A DNA stretch of 64,000 nt from Tubiluchus corallicola (GCA_030141605.1 JAQGDQ010000285.1:235825-299824), one strand, 5' to 3'; positions 1 through 13,652 are shown, counted from the stretch's first letter. The notes: generated by a model from the letters alone, not told the origin. Numbers and translations are program-made.

Positions 1-1647
1 ATTTTTTAATCAGCCTAATTATTTATTTAAACTATTTTGCAGTTAAATTTAAGTGCATGGCATGTATTTCATGAATTATTTTCGAAATTAGCAGTTAATG
101 CTATAGTGAACTCACATTTATCATTAAATTTTTGAAACCAGCTTGATCTAAAAGAATAAAATTTTAAAGGATCACACCTGGCCCTGGATTTAGGCAATGT
201 TCAGTTAATGTTACAGTCTCTTATGATTAAAAATGCCCCCCTAATTTTATCTGCTATTCAGAAGTGCCAGTTTAGTGATTGACATATGAGTTTTGTCAGC
301 TGAATATTATAGGTGGAACACACCATGCAAAATCTCTGTGCAACAAGTTTTCTGCATCAGATTTATGTGTACAGTAAATTTGTTTTACCCTCTTTGCTGC
401 ACTCGGTTTTTTTTTATTATATTTGCTTTGTTTTCTGTCTGACACAGTTTGTCTGAACCAGATCAGACCAATAAAAAGCTATTTTTCTCGTGCATGATGT
501 ATTAATTATTTAATGGGTTTACCAAAACTCCCAGACTATTGCTTTATATCAAAATTGCCATGTGCGGGCAAATTTTGCGAGGTGGTTGGTGTCAGACAGT
601 TTAATTGTTGCAGGCAGATTTTTCATAATAAACTATGTGGTCTACAAAATAATGAACTTATATTCCAGAAGTCTTCCTTTGTTTTTCCAAGTTTGGTTTT
701 ATCGATTTAATAATAACTGTGCAGATTTAATTGAGTTTTTTATGAAGCCTGTTTTCAGTTATTTTGCATTCTAACAATGCTCTGCATTAGCTGGCATTTA
801 CATTATTTTATTTACATTTACAGAAACAGCTTTTATTTTGCATGACTTACAGACAAATTAATGAAAATGATCTTAATTTTATTTATATATACTGTGCTAA
901 ATTTTTGACAAAGATTTTTTTGTGACAGTCTTTTGTCTTTCAGTTGCTCAAATAGATTGATATAGTTGAAAAAGCTTCCGCTAATTTCTTTACAAAAGTT
1001 GTTCTTGTTTTTTCCATTTTTTTATTCATTTATATTTCTTGTTAATTATATCATTTGTAGTGAGGTTTTTCAATTATTCTTTTTTTGCAATTGTCACGCT
1101 AGATGTCTCTTTCGCAGCATATAGCAACAATTACCTTTCATTTTGCTTTATCTGAAATAGTGTACGTTATTATAGCAGCATGCTTATACATTGGTTTTCT
1201 GAGCATAGTTTTTTAATATTTAATAATGACTATCGTAAATATTCGTTTTGGTTGACTGACAAGTCAAAAAAGTGTGCCATATAAAATTTTTCACTTCCAG
1301 TTAAATAGTACATACCTTGCCGTATGATTTTCCTTCAATCATTAGCACCCCAATTGTGTTTTTTTAACTTTCTCTTATTTAGCAAGTATGAGCAACCCTA
1401 ACGTTTGATGTCCTAGAGAAGCATTGCAAAATAATTTACAAAATATCATTTTGTTGAAAATATAATAGCATGTCTTTCTTGAATATGAATTGGAATGCAG
1501 TTTTGTAACTGTTATTAAAAATACCTTAAACCTACCATCAAATGTTAAACATTTAGTGTTGCATTTTTTCTATATTATCTCTTTTTTGTTCATATTAGAC
1601 TAGTTTGTTATGTTTTTTGTTTTTAATTTAACTTTGTTTATTTATAG
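1..1647. other. AT-rich sequence upstream of the first visible stalk exon
   Basis: Probably intron of the ZP gene, since the first visible exon has a 3' splice site and no start codon. I found no further copies of the Thr/Pro exon and no other coding signal here. Confidence 0.4.
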
Positions 1648-4600
1648 AAACAACACCTGCAGTTGAAACAACACCTAGCAAAACCACTCCAGGTACTGAT
1701 TAATTTTGCTCTAAGTTTTGTTGTAGCTAGTCTGCCCTGTCTGTGTCTACTGTAAATCTTTTAAATTTTAAAGTTAGGGATTCCTGTGATAGTTGTTTAA
1801 TTCAGACAGTTGCTTTTAGTGGTAAATTATCAAGCCCATTCCTAACTGTCAAGAATGGCTCTTGGTGCTGTTGTAACACATGTTTTTTGTAACACATTCC
1901 GAAATGAACTAAAATTTTTCGCTACCTACTACAACATACCACCTATTTTACTACTACATAATGTCGGACACAAAGTTTACCGCCGTCTCATCTGTAAGAC
2001 TACTGACTTCATTTGTGTACAGCTTGGTCTGCCGGTTATTATTAGCATTCAGTTATCTTTGGTTATTTATTTGTTTACTTCTCTTTTAGAAATTACTTAA
2101 GCTAATTTTTTGCTTGACTTTTTTCACAGCAGTAACAACACCTGTTACACCAGCTGTTACAACTCCTGCAGAAACAACACCAGGTAGTTGTTACATTTGT
2201 TTTTTGTACTGGTTATTGTTAATACTCAATTATCTTTGGTTATTTTTCTTTTTCATTTGTTTTTTTTAAATTAATTAAGCTAACTGTTGTTTTTGTTTGA
2301 TTTTTTTATGCAGCAGTTACGCCACCTGTCACACCAGCTGTTACAACTCCTGAAGAAACAACACCTGGTAATGTTACATTTATGTTTTAATGTCAGTTTT
2401 TGTTAAAGTGCTTGGTTTCTTTTATTGTTTTTTATAAAAAAGTTTGTTTGTCAGCTAGTTAACATTTGAAATTGGACCTACTTTGCCAGTTTTCAAAAAA
2501 AAACTTTGTACTTGAATGCGGCGGCAGGCGACAAGGAAGAACGCTTTCAATTTTGTGCAGTTTGGGACATTCGGGAGAAATGGGCAAAAAATTGCCCTAA
2601 ACTGGCATTTTCTCCCATTTTTCACAATACTTGACAAACATTGTGTAGAAAAATGTTCATGATGCACTTGATGTAGGTCTTGGAAAGAGTTTTATTCCTC
2701 TTTGGAGAGAGGAGGAACTGGGCTATAAGATAGGTTAGTTTTTCGAAGCATGTCTAGTAGTATGAATTACAGTGAGTTATTTCCACGTTCTATTATGGGG
2801 AAGCTATAATAAAACTTACCAATTGTTGCGAAGTCATCAGTTATGCTCTGTCTATAACCTCTGCTCAGTATGTGTTAAATACGTTGTATTTTAATGGTTC
2901 GAGTAAGACATCGAAACAGTTACTTCTGTGTAAGCAGCTGTCTTCTGTCTAACCAAGCAGCTGTGTAACAGTAATGGTAATTTTGTCGTCATCATTTATG
3001 CCCTGTCTATAAGCTTTGCTTCGTATATATGTAAATATGCTGTACTTAAAGCTTCAAGTAAAATGTCAAACAATCTTATTTTTTGACTTCTTAACCAAGT
3101 GGCCGTGTAGTTCATTAAAGTATCGTAAACTCGCAAAGTAAGGTCCACACTCTACTGAATCTCTCCTACGCTCTTCTGGTCATTAATGCACTTATATCTC
3201 TTTTTGTTGTTATTTTATTTGCTTCGTTTTTTGTTTGCTTCTTTTTGAGTAAGTTACTTGAGTTGATTATGTACTTGTTTTAATTTTTCCGCAGCTGTAA
3301 CACCAAGAGTTACACCAGCAGTTACAACTCCTGAAGAAACAACACCAGGTAGTGTTACCAGTTATTGTTAGTGCCCTAGTTATCTTTGGTTCTTTATTTG
3401 TATTTTGGAAATTATGTAAGCATATTTTTTGCTTGATTTTTTTTCGTAGCAGTAACACCACATGTTACAACAGCTGTTACTCGGTAACTCCTGAAGAAAC
3501 TACACCAGGTCGTTGTTACATTTGTGGTTTAGTGTCAGGTTTTGATAATGTGCAAGTATCTTTGTTTGTTTTTCTTTTAATTTGTTTTTATTAAACAACA
3601 ATTATTTAAATTTATTAATTAACAAAACTTATTGTTTCCTTATTTTTATTTTATGTTTGATTTTGTAGAAGCTAAATGATTGAGTTACGTTTTTTAATTT
3701 TTCCATAGCCATAACACCACGAGTTACACCAGCTATTACAACTCCTGAAGAAACAACACCAGGTAGAGTTGCATTTGAGTTTTAGTACTGCTTGTTTTAT
3801 TGTGCTGTTATCTCTATTTTTTGTTTTTTGTTTGGTTTGTTGTTTGTTTGGTTGGTTGTTTTTATAGAAATCAATTAAGTTAATTATTATTTGTTTCAAT
3901 TTTTTCACAGCAGTAACACCACCTGTCACACCAGCTGTTACAACTCCTGAAGAAACAACACCAGGTAGCTTTACACTTATGTTTTTTTGTACCAGTTATT
4001 GTTTGGACTCAATTATCTTTGGTTGTTTTTTTCATTTGTCTTTTTAATTAATTAAGCTAACTGTTGTTTTTGTTTGACTTTGTTATGCAGCTGTAACACC
4101 GCCTGTCACACCAGCTGTTACAACTCCTGAGGAAACAACACCAGGTAATGTCATATTTATGTTTTAGTGTCAGTTTTTGCTTAAAGTGCTTGGTTTCTTT
4201 TATTGTTTTTTTATAAAAACTAATTGAGTTATTGTATTTTTGTTTGATTTTTTACGCAGCTATAACACCACCCATCACACCAGCTATTACAACTCCTGAA
4301 GAAACAACACCAGGAAATGTTGCATTTACTTTTTAATATTGGCTGTTTTATTGTGCTGTTATGGGCGGGTTTTTTTGGTTTTATTTTTTGTTTCTTGCAT
4401 TGTTTGATTGTTTATTTGTTTTTGTAGAAATTAATTGAGTTAATTTGGTATTTGTTTTAATTCTTTCACAGCTGTAACACCAAGAGTTACACCAGCTGTT
4501 ACAACTCCTGAAGAAACAACACCAGGTAGCATTACATTTACGTTGTTTTGTACCAGTTATTGTTTGGACTCAATTATCTTTGGCTGTTTTTCTTTTTCAT

Positions 4601-7600
4601 TCTTACAGAAATTAAGCTAATTTTTTTGCTTGATTTTTTTTCACAGCAGTAACACCACCTGTTACACCTGCTGTTACAACTCCTGAAGAAACAACACCAG
4701 GTAGATTTTACCATTATTTTTTGTGTCAGTTTTTTTCTGTCAATGCGCAAGTATCTTTACTTGTTTTTCCTTTTCATTTGTTTTTTAAATTAATTAAGGT
4801 AACTGTTTTTGTTTGATTTTTTTACACAGCAGTAACACCAAGTGTTACAACTCCTGTACAAATAACACCAGGTAGTGGTACATTTACATTTTAGTACTGC
4901 TTGCTTTATTGCGCTGTTATCTCTATTTTTTGTTTTTTGTTTGGTTCATCGTTTGTTTGTTTATTTGTTTGTTTTATAGAAATTAACTTGAGTTAATTAT
5001 TATTTATTTTAATTTTTTCACAGCTGTAACACCAAGAGTTACACCAGCTGTGACAACTCCTGAAGAAACAACACCAGGTAGTTGTTAATTTGCTTTTTTG
5101 TACCGGTTATTGTTAGTACTCAATTATCTTTGGTTGTTTTTCATTTGTCTTTTTAATTAATTAAGCTAACTGTTGCTTTTGTTTGATTTTTTACGCAGCT
5201 ATAACACCACCCATCACACCAGCTATTACAACTCCTGAAGAAACAACACCAGGAAATGTTGCATTTACTCTTTAATGTTGCTTATTTTATTGTGCTGCTA
5301 TGGGCGTTTTTCTGTTTTTATTTTTTGTTTCTTTCATTGTTTGATTGTTTATTTGTTTTTGTAGAAATTAATTGAGTTAATTTAGTATTTGTTTTAATTC
5401 TTTCACAGCTGTAACACCACGAGTTACACCAACTGCTACTACTCCAGAAGAAACAACAACACCAGGTAGTGCTGCATTATTTTATATTGCAAAAACATTT
5501 TTTGTTATATTTATATGAAAGTAGTTTTTTATTGACTGAAGCTGACTTAAAACAACTGATGTCCATCTCATCCTTTACACTAGTGACCTGAAACTGCCTT
5601 AAATTTGACGTAATTGCTTATTTATGCTTGCACTTTTTCATTATCAAAAGTTTGTTTCATGTGGTGTTATTAATTTAAGTTTTTTGGCCGTATTTTGGGT
5701 GATGACAGAGATGAATAGAGATGACACAACTAGTTACGAGTATCTATATACTTTATACAATAGTTCATGTGTTAGGTATTTTAAGGAATGCATTAATTGC
5801 TGATTAGTATATTTGTTCTTCGTTATGAAACGAGCAAGTGAGACTAGACATTTTTTGTTAAAATCCTAGAAAACCCTGACAACATATTTTACTGCTTTCG
5901 CATTCTTGATTTAGTCTTCTTTTTATTTCACGTACATATCAGTTGACCTACAATTACATTCAGGAACACAGTTGGAGTCATTTCTTCTGCTAAACTCAAA
6001 AGCAAGTTTTTAGCAAGCAGTTATAAAGAGAGTGTCTGGCATCTCTTGAACTGGCTTGCAAATTGTTGCTTTTTTAATTTTTTAATTTTTTTTTAATAAT
6101 CGCTTCCCTTTTACAGGAACTACTGAAGCATTGCCAAAACCAGAAGGCCCTGTTGAAGGTAACAAATTTGGGAATCATTACTTTAACTAATCAGTTTATA
6201 ATTGAAATGCAATGTAAACAAAAAATATTTAATGGTGCATTCAGACTAGAGAGTTCTCTCCCAACTTATTGCGCGACTTCTCTCTGAGAGTAAACTTATA
6301 GCAAACTCAGTGATAATTGCTGAGAGTTTTTGCGCAAGTTGACACTCTCAGAGAGAAGTTGCACAATAAATTGCGAGAGAAGTTTTAGAGAGAAGTTGGT
6401 CAATAAATTGTGAGAGAACTCTCTAGTCTGAACATGACCTTAAATACTTCTGTTGCTCACTTGTATTTCTAAATTTTTTCTCATTTTTTCTTTCATTTTT
6501 GTTGGTCTATGGCACAAAATAAGTTTAGCAGTTCTTATTAACAAGATTCTTGTTTGTGTTTTACAGTCTTTTAATATTTTGTGTAACTCGCTCGTTAAAT
6601 GCATCAGTACATGTTTTTAGTTGACATAGAACTGATGAAGATTAGCAGCTTCATAGTTGTTTGTTCGTCATACAGTTATTTGCAAAGAAGATGGTATTGA
6701 AGTGCTCGTGGATCTACGTGCTGCTTCCGGTGGGAAGCCTACATTTAGCGGAGTCATCTACGTAAAGAATAACTTCAAGACGTCTGCTTGTCGTATGCAA
6801 ATGTTTGAGGACTCATCCGCTGACACGGCCAGGTTCTTTGCGAGCTATGATGAATGTGACTTCACTATTGATCCGGTAATTTTTTTGCTTTAGTTAAAAC
6901 TACGTAAAGCAGAAAAAGGAATAGTTCCGTTGAAATGCCTTTATTCTCAGATACCCATAAGAATGATAGGGCGATGTCTGATGTCCGTTTATATCCATAG
7001 TTGCCTCTCACCGAGCAATTAATCACAATTTGCAAACTGTCAATGCAAACAAAGTACTGGCATGCCTGCTTGACAAAATGCTGTGTGGTCTGATAGCAGA
7101 CTATTCGTGAAAATGACTATGATCAGTTAATCAAATTATTTTTTTGTAAATGTAATATAAAAAAATAAAACTAAAACAGTTAAAAAACAAATATTGCAAT
7201 AACTTAATGCTAAATAAGTTACAAATTGCATTTAAAAAACTTAACTGTTATCTTGAAGTACAGGCCTGTACAGGCCTCAAAATTGGATCAAATCCATACC
7301 TCACAGGAGGTGGGGTAGCTCGCTAGATCTTTAAACTGGTATGGCTTGTATGATCTCCTTCGTTCTCGAAACAGCCGGTCAGTTGGCACAGTGTTTGAAG
7401 AAAGACAACATTAGTGACGCCATTTTCAACGTTTCACAGGCATTAAGAATGCAAAATTATTCATCTCTCTCAACTAAATTTCCAGTTAGTGACAAATGGT
7501 TAACTATGACACTACGGTCTCAACTTCTTATTGCATTTTCGAAACATGATTTGTAACCCTGTTTTTATGTTCTAGGATAATGGCTTGTACAGCACAACAG

Positions 7601-10600
7601 TTGTAATTCAACCTCATATGATGCTGGTCACCAAAGATGCCAAAGCTTACAGAATGACATGTAAATATGAGACGGATCTGGAGAAGACCGTTGGACCAAC
7701 AAGTATTGACATTGAGTACGTTTGTATTGTTTTAATTCAGCCTTGAATTCAATGATTGCGACTATTTGAAGTATAAAAAACATTGTATTGATTTGACATT
7801 AATATATAAAAAATATGCACTCACAAGTACACTTTGATCTATATTATAAGAATTTATAATTTTATTATTGGCATATACATTACATTACAATGACATACAG
7901 CAAAATACTGGGACCTTTTCAGAGCATTCGTCATAAAGTGATTTTTTGTCCTTTTGCCTTATATCCTGGAAATGTACCCCACACTACACCATTTATCACC
8001 AACTACTAATCTAGACATAGGGGGAAAATCTTGAGTTTCCTTCATTTTTAATTTTATTGTAAAAACTTAACTTGTAATTACAATGTGGTTTGAACAGGCA
8101 GTTTTATTACTGACAGACTTACTTGTCATAAGAGCCTAAGCTCATGAGTGCAAACGATTAACTACAGACATATAATAATATTGCAGTAACTTCTTAGCTG
8201 TACACAGTGTTAGCTGTACAACAAAATAACATTACTATGACTAACAATTATGAGTTCTGTTCATTTACAGGTACAATACCAGCAGTCGATCATCTTTTTT
8301 CCCAGCACAATCCAAAATATGATTTGGTACAAATATTCTTATACACATTTTATTTCTTATTACAGCATGGTCTCTACTCAGGGCATATTAAATAACACAG
8401 GTGTTCCTCCTGTTTGCATTATGACTATAACAGACTTGGATGGTAACCGTGTAACTACAACAGCCATTGGTACTCCACTGTTGCTTAAGCTCATTGTCAC
8501 GCCAGCAGGTGGGTTTTGTATGCTTTCACATATTTTTTCAGAGACTAATTCTGCAAAATAGAATCTTTTTTCAAACACTTGTTCCAAACACCTATTTGTG
8601 TCACGCTCATTGACTTCAAATCTGTATTTACAAAAGCTTTATAGTAGTAGGTAATAATACTGAACAAAATTCACATCCAGCCAAACATAAGCTTTTAGAT
8701 GTTTTGTTAAAGTGCATATGTAAAATTCACAATTAGCTGAAAAAACAAAGGAAAAATAACTACATTTATTGTTAAAAGGAATGTGACAAAGGCCATTTTC
8801 ATCTCCTGGGATTACTTTTGCCAATAAGCTAAGTTCCTTTCTCGATATAGCCATCTAACTATAGTCTTTACTGTTGAATGCTGAACCTGGCTTGTAGGGT
8901 GCTAAACTATAAAAAGGTCAAGAGATGTCTTCGAATTGGGTGTAATGCATACACTGGTTTTACAGCAACAGCAATAGTAAAAAATTATTTTGTGTAAAAA
9001 AAATTAGCTATGTGATTATATTTCATGATTGCTTGTTTACAAGAAGCTTAATGTGGCTTATGTTGATTTTTAACATAATGTTATACATTTCTTTTTGTCA
9101 TCAATTTCTGTCCAGAAACTTAGGAAAAGGTTGTCAACTTGTGGTACTTTTTCTGTCATTTGACATGATTACGATATTGCATAGTGTGTTACCAGCACTG
9201 TTTATAGTCACCCACTGCAATTATGATTGATACAGCAGCAGACATTATTGTGCCTTAAATGTAACTTGTAATTATGTATCTTGCAGATTTGTATGGCGGA
9301 TTTGCAAGAAACTGCTATGCTAGAACTGCCAACGAAGACTGGAAATACGAGCTAATAGACGAAAGAGGGTGAGTGCAACTAGGAGCACAAGCATTTTAAT
9401 CATTTTGTTTAAGAAGGATTTTGTTTGATTGAGAAATTTTGCAATAAATTTAAGTATAACTTTGCTTATTCCAAACAAAACTCAAAGATTTTTGTTCTAC
9501 TTAATGTCAGGAAGTTATGTTATGTTAATTAAGTGAGACATCACTCTAGCCAATTTACTTTGTAAAACAAGTGTTAATACCTTTTAGGAGACAATAGCAA
9601 AGAACCAATAAATTTCCAAGGAATAATGGTAGTTGTAGATATCAGCAAAACAATTTTCCTTTTGACATAAAAATGTAATAGTGCAGATCGAAGGAAACTA
9701 AGATTCTATGCGCCAGTCTGTTACTTTGAATGCATTCCAAATTTTTAATTTGCTGCATGCTACGTACTCTATCCCATCAAAATGTTTCTGTAGTAGAAAG
9801 CATCTATAATGCAGTGTGTTTAGCGAAGCATATTGGACTATACTTAGAGTGGTTTTTCTGTGTTTTTGTGATAGGTGTGCCCATGATCCAACGTTATTTC
9901 AAAACTTTCAACCGGATGCCACTGGACTCGTGGCAAGATTCAATGCATTTAAATTTCCAGGAAATTCATATTTGAAATTTGAATGTGACGTTAGAGTCTG
10001 CATAAACGAGTGTGAACCGGTAAGATGTTCTTCATGTTGACGTAATATATCTGCAATCATTTATTAAATGTTTTAATTATTTAGGTATGTACTTAATAAT
10101 AAGAACTGGTGTAATAAAATATGTATTATAGCAAAACTAAAGAAGGAAGAGTCATTGTCTCTTGTTATTAAATTGATATTGCATGCTTGTTTTCTATCTT
10201 CAAAAATTTTATATAATCATTTGCCAAATCATCATGGTGTTTCATTATATTTATTTAGCTAGAAGTACATTTTCAATCAGCTTTTTCACTAAACTAAATT
10301 TCAGTTTTTCTAATAAAAATAGTTCCCAAATGATGGTTTTTCTGGCAATTGTCAAAGGATTTTTGACTTATGTTTAATCTAGTTCCATGTTTGGAGATAT
10401 AAAAATCATAGTAAATCACAGCAGGAAAAATCCTAATGGCAGATTAATCAAACAATTTGGCAGAAACAAACAAACAAAATCACAGATTAATCAAACAAAA
10501 TGTCTAGGAAATGCAACTTATACACAAAGATTGTATTCTAGACATATTAAACAAAACGATAGCTGGCTGTTTATAGAAACTAGTAGGTGCATAGAATAGT

Positions 10601-11671
10601 ATCAGAGAAAGTCTGCTTAATCTGAGCATTTATTCTTGCCAAAATAAACAGACCAGTATTCAGAAAATAATAATGTGGAATGATGCCATATACTACTTTG
10701 TAAAATACTGCATAGGAATTCGCTTTTGTAAAGACTACTGTAAACTTTTATTTTTACTTGTTATCTTCTAGTATGTGTAATTTATTATATAATTTATTTA
10801 CAGGCTGACTGTGATGGTGAATCAGGCTGGGGCAGGAGGCGACGAAGAAGAGAAATCACCAGTCACAAAGTTGTTGAAAATATTGATGGCGTTCCAAGTA
10901 ACACCATCAATGTACTTTCAGCTAACGAGAAAAACCGTACATGTAAGTTATGCGTAAAAACACGATTATAGTTTTTATAGAAAATGCCACAACTGTGGGC
11001 CAGTAAAGTAATGAAAGTAAATTGTAGTAGTAAGTATGCACTCTACTCAGTTTTATTCTCTGAACTTTGTGTTTCAACCTTGATAAAAAACCAATAGGGA
11101 AAATTAAAGGGGCCCATCTCGTAATAACTTACGCCAGGATAAATTTCGATGTTGGTTTGCATGTGACATAACTTAACTAAATGGTTTTTGCAAACAAAAA
11201 TAGGTGAATGGTTTTAGTAATCATTACAAACAAAATTATGATTATTAGATGATACAAATGAATTATACTTATTTTGTGATATTACTGTGTTAGACATGAA
11301 TCAGATCATATCTGATGTTTTATCACAGCATTAGTTGTTTGTTGATTAGAAACAGCATTCATCATTGATTAATGCCTTTTTTTAAGTTAATCATTCATTA
11401 GTAACATTTTGAATATTTTATTTCAGATGTTGCGGCAAGCTATGAGCGGATAGACTCAACGCAACAGTACTGTTTTAACAAAGACCAATTAGCCCTGGGC
11501 CTAGGAATAGCTGCTCTCTTAGCACTAATATCTGTGATCTTACTTATCCTAGCTCTCAGGTTCAGATTGTTCAGTAGACGACAACCGCCACCACCGGCAC
11601 CAACGCTAACCATTCCTAAACCTACATACTCCATAGACCATAGTGGCACTGCAGACTCACCTACGGAATAG
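1648..11671 (+). CDS. ZP-domain transmembrane protein with Thr/Pro-rich stalk (5' incomplete)
   Basis: A type I membrane protein of the zona pellucida (ZP) family, expected to polymerise at the cell surface or in an apical matrix. A stalk of small exons (1648-5465, separate entry) is followed by exons 6117-6158, 6676-6875, 7576-7715, 8366-8508, 9287-9368, 9875-10019, 10804-10942 and 11427-11671, whose phases all join. ZP-N starts at VICKEDGIEVLVDL and has the four expected Cys (VICK, SACRM, DECDF, MTCKY). ZP-C includes FKFPGNSYLKFECDVRVC and INECEPADC. A run of six Arg after GWG is a furin-type consensus cleavage site. The last exon holds a hydrophobic span (LALGLGIAALLALISVILLILAL), RFRLFSRR as stop-transfer, a Pro-rich tail and TAG. 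The FPGNSYLKFECDV block recalls dumpy- and cuticlin-type ZP proteins (family knowledge). The start codon and signal peptide are not in the window. Possible polyadenylation signals AATAAA lie at 13502 and 13646. Confidence 0.88.
3450..3508 (+). pseudogene. Decayed stalk exon with 5-nt insertion and in-frame stop
   Basis: This copy of the 54-nt exon is 59 nt. Between GCTGTTAC and AACTCCTGAAG it carries five extra bases (TCGGT, alignment ambiguous by a base). Read in the array frame it gives AVTPHVTTAVTR followed by TAA. Both splice sites remain. The insertion creates an internal GGTAACT that resembles a donor, but its phase (2) does not fit the next exon. Skipping restores the frame because both neighbours are phase 1. 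It may instead be an assembly error. Confidence 0.7.
4260..4313 (+). other. Stalk exon with GA instead of GT at the donor
   Basis: The coding part is intact (AITPPITPAITTPEETTP), but the exon end reads CCAG|GAAATG where siblings read CCAG|GTAATG or GTAGTG. The nearest downstream GT (CCAGGAAAT|GTTG) would end in phase 0, and joining to the next exon (CTGTAACACC) gives an immediate TAA. The exon is therefore either spliced with a GA-AG intron or skipped. Confidence 0.7.
5199..5252 (+). other. Second stalk exon with the same GA donor
   Basis: Identical in coding sequence to the exon at 4260 and with the same CCAG|GAAATG donor. The following introns are nearly the same. The two share one duplication event 939 bp apart, so the altered donor is older than the duplication and has been kept twice. 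Confidence 0.7.
6240..6432. mobile_element. MITE-like inverted-repeat element in a ZP-gene intron
   Basis: About 190 bp bounded by perfect 21-bp inverted termini (TTCAGACTAGAGAGTTCTCTC at the left and its complement at the right, with one base of choice at each edge). Subterminal GAGAGAAGTT motifs occur in both orientations. No coding capacity. I could not define a target-site duplication with certainty, so the superfamily is open. Confidence 0.65.
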
Positions 11672-13652
11672 TAACAAAATTTTGTAAATTTTTGTTCATT
11701 CAACATTTATAGTGATATTTATTTGAGCAGATAAACTTTAAATCATTATTGTTAGTGAAAATAATGTATTTGCTCACAACTACGCTGTATGACATATCAG
11801 CTAGTTTGATTATACGCTCAACATAAAGCGATAAATGCAGTTGACACAAAAAATCGAACCTTTGAATACTGTGAATTGAATGTTAGCTCATCCGAGTTTT
11901 TCCTTTCTGCATTTTCAGCACGTGGCGAGTCTGGGTCTGTAAGATCCTATGGATGGGTATTTAAGGGTTTTAATCTCAACTGAGACTAATTAAAGATGTA
12001 TATAGTTTTTAAAACTTTAATGTTTTGTTTTGTTTGTTTTTATTAAACACTATTTTTGTATCAGTTGTAGTCATTTTTATGTTCATAGTTAGCCAGACCT
12101 AGTGTTTCTGAGAGTCGACAATCAAAACAAAGATTAGTCTTTAAACCTGAAAAATACAAAGGCTTCTTCAAAGTCTGTTTTTCAGTGGACAAAAATGTTT
12201 AGAAAGCGTCACTTTCAAAATGTTTTTGTCTTTCAAATTCCATTTTACAATGATCGTAGTATTTGGATTTAGTTATAATCGATGTTACAATGGCTGTTAA
12301 TGACACCTGTTTTTAACTTGCGAAAGTAGAATTAGCAAAAAGATCGTAGGTACTTTTTTGTTGTTTATTTATAGTCATTTTTTATAACTATGGTGCTAAA
12401 CAACAAGCCCTCTTTTTCTTGTTGTTTGTGGTGGTAAATATTTGAAAAAAATAATCATGTAGCATCATTGCAAGCAAGAATGATGTGGTAGCATGATGTT
12501 TTTATCAATATTTTTGAAAATTTACGGTATTGACTTGTAAATTTAAGATTTGGTACGAACGAATTATTTTTGTACATTTGAGAGCTCATAGAAGATAATT
12601 TGTTAACTATAAATTGTGATACAAGGATTACTTGCTGTTGTACTGTTGTCATCATCAATTATATGAATGACATATAGCTGTTTAAATAATTGTGACTAGC
12701 ACACCTTTCTAAATTTACCATAATTTCAGAATCAGAACATATTATCTTACGTTTTGAGTTCAGTATTGTGCTTAATAATAACAAATTCAAAGTTCTGTAA
12801 TATTTACAAGCTTTTTGAAGACCGCGCAGTTATGAAACACGTCGGTACATAGCAACACTGTACATTATTGTGAATCTACTTGTCATTACAATATTTATAG
12901 CTGATTGATAAGTACTGTGTGTACTATCTATTCAAGTCCTGTTTTAGGTTACTGTGTTACCTGTTATACTTCACGTCTTGGCAGTTCTACCCGCCACATT
13001 CACGTCATTCGTAACCATAAATGAATCTTTTCTCCTACTGAAACTAGCAATTTCGTTAAGTTCTTTTATGGATTTTAACTCCCTAGTGTTACTTTGTCCC
13101 TGTGTATATACTGTATTAGCAAAACTACTGCTTAGTTTCATTGGAGAAAAAGAGACCATTTTACTGAAATTTTGTTCCGTTTGAAAGCATTTTTTATGCA
13201 TGTAACATGTATGGAACAATAATTTTATGGCATTCACTTATAGTAATTGTTGGGTGACGACTTAAATGAATGTGGTTTATCACATTTTTTTGAATTTGTT
13301 ACATTCGTAAGCAGATTCCCACAGATAAATTGTGCTAGAAAATTTAATCTATTATGTTTTAAACTAATGTGAGCGTCTTTAATAGTTTGAAATTAAGTGA
13401 CATGTAAAATAGGCCTAGTTTCTCTGTGTACTGTTATAAATCTGTCTATGATGTTTAGAGAAGTATAATCTGTCTATTCTTCCCTTAGGACAAGCTCAAT
13501 TAATAAAGTTAGAAAAAGCAATTGATTGTGTTTGTTGTAGAAAGTCATGAATTGTCTACAATGAAACAATGATTCCTTTTAATGATCTGTGTTATTCATA
13601 AATACATATGTTGTCTTTCTTTATATTTTTGTAATATAAGGATCAAAATAAA
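11672..13652. other. 3' untranslated/intergenic sequence after the ZP gene
   Basis: AT-rich sequence with no supported gene. AATAAA occurs at 13502-13507 and 13646-13651. If one of these is the real end, the 3' UTR would be about 1.9-2 kb. Short open frames here show no recognisable family. Confidence 0.4.

Larger units (their letters stand above)
1648..5465 (+). repeat. Array of 15 small symmetric exons encoding a mucin-like stalk
   Basis: Exons lie at 1648-1692, 2130-2183, 2314-2367, 3295-3348, 3450-3508, 3709-3762, 3911-3964, 4091-4144, 4260-4313, 4472-4525, 4647-4700, 4830-4871, 5024-5077, 5199-5252 and 5409-5465. Most are 54 nt, start after phase 1 and end in phase 1, and encode variants of AVTPPVTPAVTTPEETTP. 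The first is 45 nt, the one at 4830 is 42 nt and the last is 57 nt, all multiples of three. Thr/Pro density suggests a heavily O-glycosylated stalk. Introns are mostly 120-210 nt, T-rich and similar to each other, so the unit that duplicated is exon plus intron. The block containing exon 4260 and its downstream intron recurs 939 bp later around exon 5199. Any number of these exons can be included or skipped without a frameshift. Confidence 0.85.

Noticed and set aside
1648-5465. CRISPR-like array from regularly spaced repeats
   Set aside because: The repeats are coding exons with splice sites and related introns, in an animal gene.
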